This document shows, in pieces, positions 61,149-64,000 of a stretch of 64,000 nt of DNA. This DNA is from Nocardia goodfellowii (lineage in GTDB: Bacteria; Actinomycetota; Actinomycetes; Mycobacteriales; Mycobacteriaceae). The position numbers were made by a program, and so were the translations under genes. Each line of letters opens with the position of its first letter. Positions within the stretch are counted from its first letter, which is position 1. The notes under the pieces are model-generated. The model made no database searches. It was not told the DNA's origin and saw only the letters and a list, made by a program, of their open reading frames with translations. Where the stretch lies: assembly GCF_017875645.1 (NCBI RefSeq), contig NZ_JAGGMR010000001.1:5332001-5396000 (forward strand). The letters run 5' to 3'.

Positions 61149-62711
61149 TCAACGGACCTCCACCGGAAGCAGAGCGCGACCGGCCGGGGCGGCCGCCGAC
61201 AGGCGTTGCCGCGACAGGGCGGGCCAGGCCTGCACCGCGCAGAACGGCGCGCACTGGTCGGCGTCGGCCCGCGTGCCGACATGCACACAGCATTGGGTCA
61301 GACGTTCCTCGATCATCGTCGACATATCCATGAACGGTTTGACCGTGATTCGGACGACGCGTTCCCCGAGCAGCGTCCGCAGCCGTTTACGCCGGCCCGG
61401 CAGCGCCGAAGAGGCCAGAGTCAGCAAGGTAGACATGCCCAGATCGCAGTTCTCGCAAATGTTCTGCCACACCCGGCCGATCTCCGGATGCGACAGCGAG
61501 GACTGCTCCGACAGCAGACCCAGCAGCGATTCCCGCACCGCCGTGCGCAATTCGGCGGGGATGGCGGAGTCGGCGATCCGATTCGACACCAAGCCCAACT
61601 GGTCCTTCAACCGCTCGTGCCCGATCAGCGACACCAGCGAACGCCACTGCCCGGCGTCGTCACGCAACAGATAACCCACCGAGCAGCAGTGCGGATGCGA
61701 ACACGGCAGCGCGGTGAGGTCACGCCAGGTGACCAGTCCACCGGTTTGCGGGCCGAGGCGGCGCAGCACACCGGTATGGGTCAGCCGGTCCATCGGATCG
61801 ATGTGACCCGAACGCCCGGAACCGAATTGCGGCTGAATGGACACCCCGCCGACGAAGGGGGTGGCCAGGGCGACGCGCACCACGTCCCCGATCTCGCTGT
61901 CGTTGACGCCGAGCGCGACGGTCATCACCAGCGTGGTGAAAATGCCGTGCGTAGACAGCCGCCGCAGCGCCTCGGCCTTGCGGGCGCGCAGATCGCCGCC
62001 GCGATGATGCCGGGACGCGGCCGCGGAACTGCCGTCGTATTGCAGATACACCTCGACCCGCTCACGATGGCGAGCCAGCAATTCCACCAGGGCGTCGTCG
62101 CGGGCGATGCGCACACCGTTGGTATTGAGCAGGATCCGGGTGACCGGTCGCGTGGTCAACTCGTCGAGCAGCCGCGCCAACTCCGGATGCAGCGTCGGCT
62201 CGCCGCCACTGAGCATCAGCACATCGAGCTTGCCGTTTTCCCGGGCCAGCCGCTGATCGACATTGGCGAGCACGTCCTCGACCGCGACGACGCCGCGCAG
62301 ATCCGGCGACGAATCGGCGAAACAGGTGGGGCAGCGCAGGTTACAGCTGTCGATGATGTCCTCGAGCAGAATGCAGGTGTGCTGGGTCTGCATTTCCGGC
62401 AGTCCACGCAAATACGCCGACGGCACCGGATCGAAATTTCCCGGCGTATCGGGCAGATGCGCCTTGGTCGGCGCGGTCCACTGCTCCAGATACTCGAGGA
62501 GATCCGGGTCCTCGTCATAGAGGGTGCGCACCATCCCGTGCCGGGCGCACCCGCGTTCCAGGAACACCTTCCCGCCGCGATCGGCCAGCCACCCCGACAG
62601 CCGCGGCACCTGCGGCAACGGCGTCTCCGGCGCTTCCTCGTGGCAGCGCGGGCAGAAAGCGTTCACATAGCGCAGAATTCGGTCCCCGCGCAGCGGCATC
62701 CCGGTACTCAT
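61149..62711 (-). CDS. Radical SAM enzyme of the COG1964/MJ0619 (tetraether synthase-like) type
   Basis: 520 residues. An N-terminal rubredoxin-like pair (FCPRCHEEAP, Cys20 and Cys23) is followed by the radical SAM motif DSCNLRCPTC (Cys123, 127, 130) and LSGGEPTLHPEL. The middle shows LLNTNGVRI and VSIQPQFGSGRSGH. The C-terminus has Cys419, Cys422, Cys474, Cys475, Cys487 and Cys491, with TVKPFMDMSTMIEERLTQCC and CAPFCAVQAW resembling the end of archaeal MJ0619/Tes. That enzyme joins lipid tails and holds several iron-sulfur clusters plus a rubredoxin-type iron. The substrate here is unknown. Confidence 0.85.
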   Translation of the reverse strand: MSTGMPLRGDRILRYVNAFCPRCHEEAPETPLPQVPRLSGWLADRGGKVFLERGCARHGMVRTLYDEDPDLLEYLEQWTAPTKAHLPDTPGNFDPVPSAYLRGLPEMQTQHTCILLEDIIDSCNLRCPTCFADSSPDLRGVVAVEDVLANVDQRLARENGKLDVLMLSGGEPTLHPELARLLDELTTRPVTRILLNTNGVRIARDDALVELLARHRERVEVYLQYDGSSAAASRHHRGGDLRARKAEALRRLSTHGIFTTLVMTVALGVNDSEIGDVVRVALATPFVGGVSIQPQFGSGRSGHIDPMDRLTHTGVLRRLGPQTGGLVTWRDLTALPCSHPHCCSVGYLLRDDAGQWRSLVSLIGHERLKDQLGLVSNRIADSAIPAELRTAVRESLLGLLSEQSSLSHPEIGRVWQNICENCDLGMSTLLTLASSALPGRRKRLRTLLGERVVRITVKPFMDMSTMIEERLTQCCVHVGTRADADQCAPFCAVQAWPALSRQRLSAAAPAGRALLPVEVR

Positions 62712-63145
62712 GCGGTGTAGATCGTCGGATTGACGCCGGTGCAGAACCCGACCGTGCACACCGTCATCAGCGCCCACCCGATCATCAGTCCCAGCCCGAG
62801 CCCCTTCGACCACGGCTTGCGCAGCAGGATCAGCGCGGTGCCGCCACCGAAGGCCAGCAGCACGCCCCCGACCGCGCCGAGCGCGATCGGCACGGTGTTG
62901 GTGCTGTGTTCGAGCGCGGTGATGAACAGGAAGAACGCGGCCACCGAGTTGACCAGCAGATACCCGAACGCACCCGTCAACGCCATCAGCACCTGCACGA
63001 GCCCGTCGTTCGACTTCGGCGGCGGCCCCTGCCACCCCGGCGGCGGATAGGGCTGCCAGTCGCCCGGCGGCTGGGGGCCCGGCGGCTGGGGGCCCGGCGG
63101 ATACTGCGTCGGCTCCCAGCCACCGGGCGGCTCAGGTGTGCTCAT
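62708..63145 (-). CDS. Pro-rich membrane protein A of the lipid-type operon
   Basis: 145 residues. The N-terminal ~45 residues are Pro/Gly/Gln-rich (PPGPQPPGPQPPGDWQPYPP). Three membrane helices follow: GAFGYLLVNSVAAFFLFITA, VPIALGAVGGVLLAFGGGTA, and GLGLGLMIGWALMTVCTVGF. The last helix is almost identical in its first half to protein B, so the two are paralogues. ATG 63145 has a GAAAGG ribosome site; its stop overlaps the radical SAM start (ATGA). Confidence 0.75.
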   Translation of the reverse strand: MSTPEPPGGWEPTQYPPGPQPPGPQPPGDWQPYPPPGWQGPPPKSNDGLVQVLMALTGAFGYLLVNSVAAFFLFITALEHSTNTVPIALGAVGGVLLAFGGGTALILLRKPWSKGLGLGLMIGWALMTVCTVGFCTGVNPTIYTA

Positions 63146-63172
63146 CGTGCGGCCTTTCGTCAGGGAAAGTCA

Positions 63173-63712
63173 TCAATACGTCTGCAGGACGGCGACACAG
63201 AGCCCCGCCGTGAACAACACCACCAACGCCCACCCGATCATCAACCCGAGACCGAGTCCGCGCGCCCAGGTCCTGGGGATCGAGACCAACGCGAGGCCAC
63301 CGCCGAAGGCGACCACCACACTGAGTACCGCGAAGGCGCCCAGGCTCCACACCTCGCCGACCAGGAAGATCACCGCCGCCACGCTCGCACCGACGAACGC
63401 CACCGCGCCGACGACCATCATCCCGACCAGCAGCGGAACATCCAGCGCAGGCGCGGCCGGTTGTCGGTGCGGTAGCTGGCGATGCGTCTGCTGCCCTTGT
63501 GGTGACGACTGTTGCTGGGGCGACTGGAGCGACGGCTGCCTATGCGGCTTGTGCTGCTGCAGCGGTGACTGTTGTGGCGGTGACTGCTGTTGCTGCGAAG
63601 CCTCTCGCGGTGGCAACTGTTGCTGGGACTGTTGTTGCTGCGGCGGTTGTTCCGGTCGCCGGCTATGCGGAGCCTGTTCCGGCGGTTGCTGTTCCGGCGG
63701 TGGTGTGCTCAT
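63173..63712 (-). CDS. Pro/Gln-rich membrane protein B of the lipid-type operon
   Basis: 179 residues. The first ~90 residues are low-complexity Pro/Gln (RPEQPPQQQQSQQQLPPREA). Three membrane helices follow: VPLLVGMMVVGAVAFVGASV, LGAFAVLSVVVAFGGGLALV, and GLGLGLMIGWALVVLFTAGL. It is a paralogue of protein A. ATG 63712 overlaps the stop of the Lgt-like gene (ATGA). The DNA of the N-terminal part is a CTG/TTG-rich repeat tract on the plus strand. Confidence 0.75.
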   Translation of the reverse strand: MSTPPPEQQPPEQAPHSRRPEQPPQQQQSQQQLPPREASQQQQSPPQQSPLQQHKPHRQPSLQSPQQQSSPQGQQTHRQLPHRQPAAPALDVPLLVGMMVVGAVAFVGASVAAVIFLVGEVWSLGAFAVLSVVVAFGGGLALVSIPRTWARGLGLGLMIGWALVVLFTAGLCVAVLQTY

Positions 63713-64000
63713 GCTGGGACCTTGCGTCCGAGCAGCCCGTCGTAGTGCCCGCGCCGGTATCCGAGGCCGAGCCGCACCGCGACCAGCACGAGACCCGGGA
63801 GCAGAAACCATTGCGGGCGTGTCAGATCCAGCCACACAGTCTCGTTCGCGCGGGTGAACTCCACCGCGAATCGGAAGATCGCGTACGCGCATACATAGAG
63901 CGTGAACAATTCTCCAGGGGCGCTGACCCGGTTCCGCGCCCACAGCAGCGCCGCGAACGCGGCCAGCTGGAACGCGATCTCGTACAGGAAACTCGGATGC
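63709..64000 (-). CDS. Lgt-like prolipoprotein diacylglyceryl transferase family protein (5' end outside window)
   Basis: Only the last ~96 residues are visible. HPSFLYEIAFQLAAFAALLW and YAIFRFAVEFTRANE match the HPxxLYE and FR..VEF.R motifs of Lgt, including the catalytic-region Arg, and QWFLLPGLVLVAVRLGLGY is the final membrane helix. Lgt moves the diacylglyceryl group from phosphatidylglycerol to lipoproteins. A member next to a tetraether-synthase-like enzyme may act on a lipid instead. Actinobacteria can have several Lgt paralogues. Confidence 0.85.
   Translation of the reverse strand, partial: HPSFLYEIAFQLAAFAALLWARNRVSAPGELFTLYVCAYAIFRFAVEFTRANETVWLDLTRPQWFLLPGLVLVAVRLGLGYRRGHYDGLLGRKVPA

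Noticed and set aside
61206..62720. A 504-codon plus-strand frame
   Set aside because: It is antisense to the radical SAM gene, with no motifs.

Overview
The window is a high-GC actinobacterial chromosome segment, most like Nocardia or a close relative in the Mycobacteriales. Supporting signs are a mycothiol ligase gene (mshC), GC-rich third codon positions, GTG and TTG starts, and at least fifteen genes whose start codon lies 6-8 bases after a TANNNT -10 box, the leaderless architecture common in this order. I see no tRNA, rRNA, CRISPR array, transposase or prophage.

Layout. 1-4.6 kb: a MarR-methyltransferase fusion (cut by the left edge), a PhyH-type dioxygenase, an AT-rich gap, and a cluster of three Roadblock/LC7 proteins plus a partner with no GTPase or kinase beside it. 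4.6-14 kb: pyruvate:quinone oxidoreductase (poxB), a SRPBCC-epimerase fusion, a TetR/SDR/reductase locus, and an amidohydrolase-HEAT fusion divergent from a MerR regulator. 14-18 kb: a xylose operon, xylA-xylB-ROK repressor. 18-31 kb: regulators, flavin-dependent and VOC-fold enzymes, a secreted esterase, a molybdopterin oxidoreductase and several unknowns. 31-43.5 kb: a MEST-like hydrolase, a Na+/H+ antiporter with a UBP zinc finger, a DNA ligase, mshC, an aldo-keto reductase, a pentapeptide-repeat protein and small redox genes.

43.5-51.3 kb is a nucleoside/nucleobase-type uptake and salvage locus: ABC ATPase, two permeases, a cyclodeaminase-family enzyme, a cytosine-deaminase-like gene broken by one in-frame amber codon, a BMP lipoprotein, and a divergent GntR/FCD regulator. 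Two near-identical 18-bp palindromes mark its two promoters. 51.5-53.2 kb encodes a KhtT/KhtU-type K+/H+ antiporter. 53.2-60.1 kb holds membrane, surface and regulatory genes.

The most unusual region is 60.2-64 kb. It is a tightly overlapped minus-strand operon encoding an Lgt-like enzyme (cut by the right edge), two related Pro-rich three-helix membrane proteins, a cysteine-rich radical SAM enzyme resembling the archaeal tetraether synthase family (COG1964/MJ0619), a 90-residue membrane protein and an esterase-type hydrolase. The set suggests an uncharacterised membrane-lipid modification pathway.
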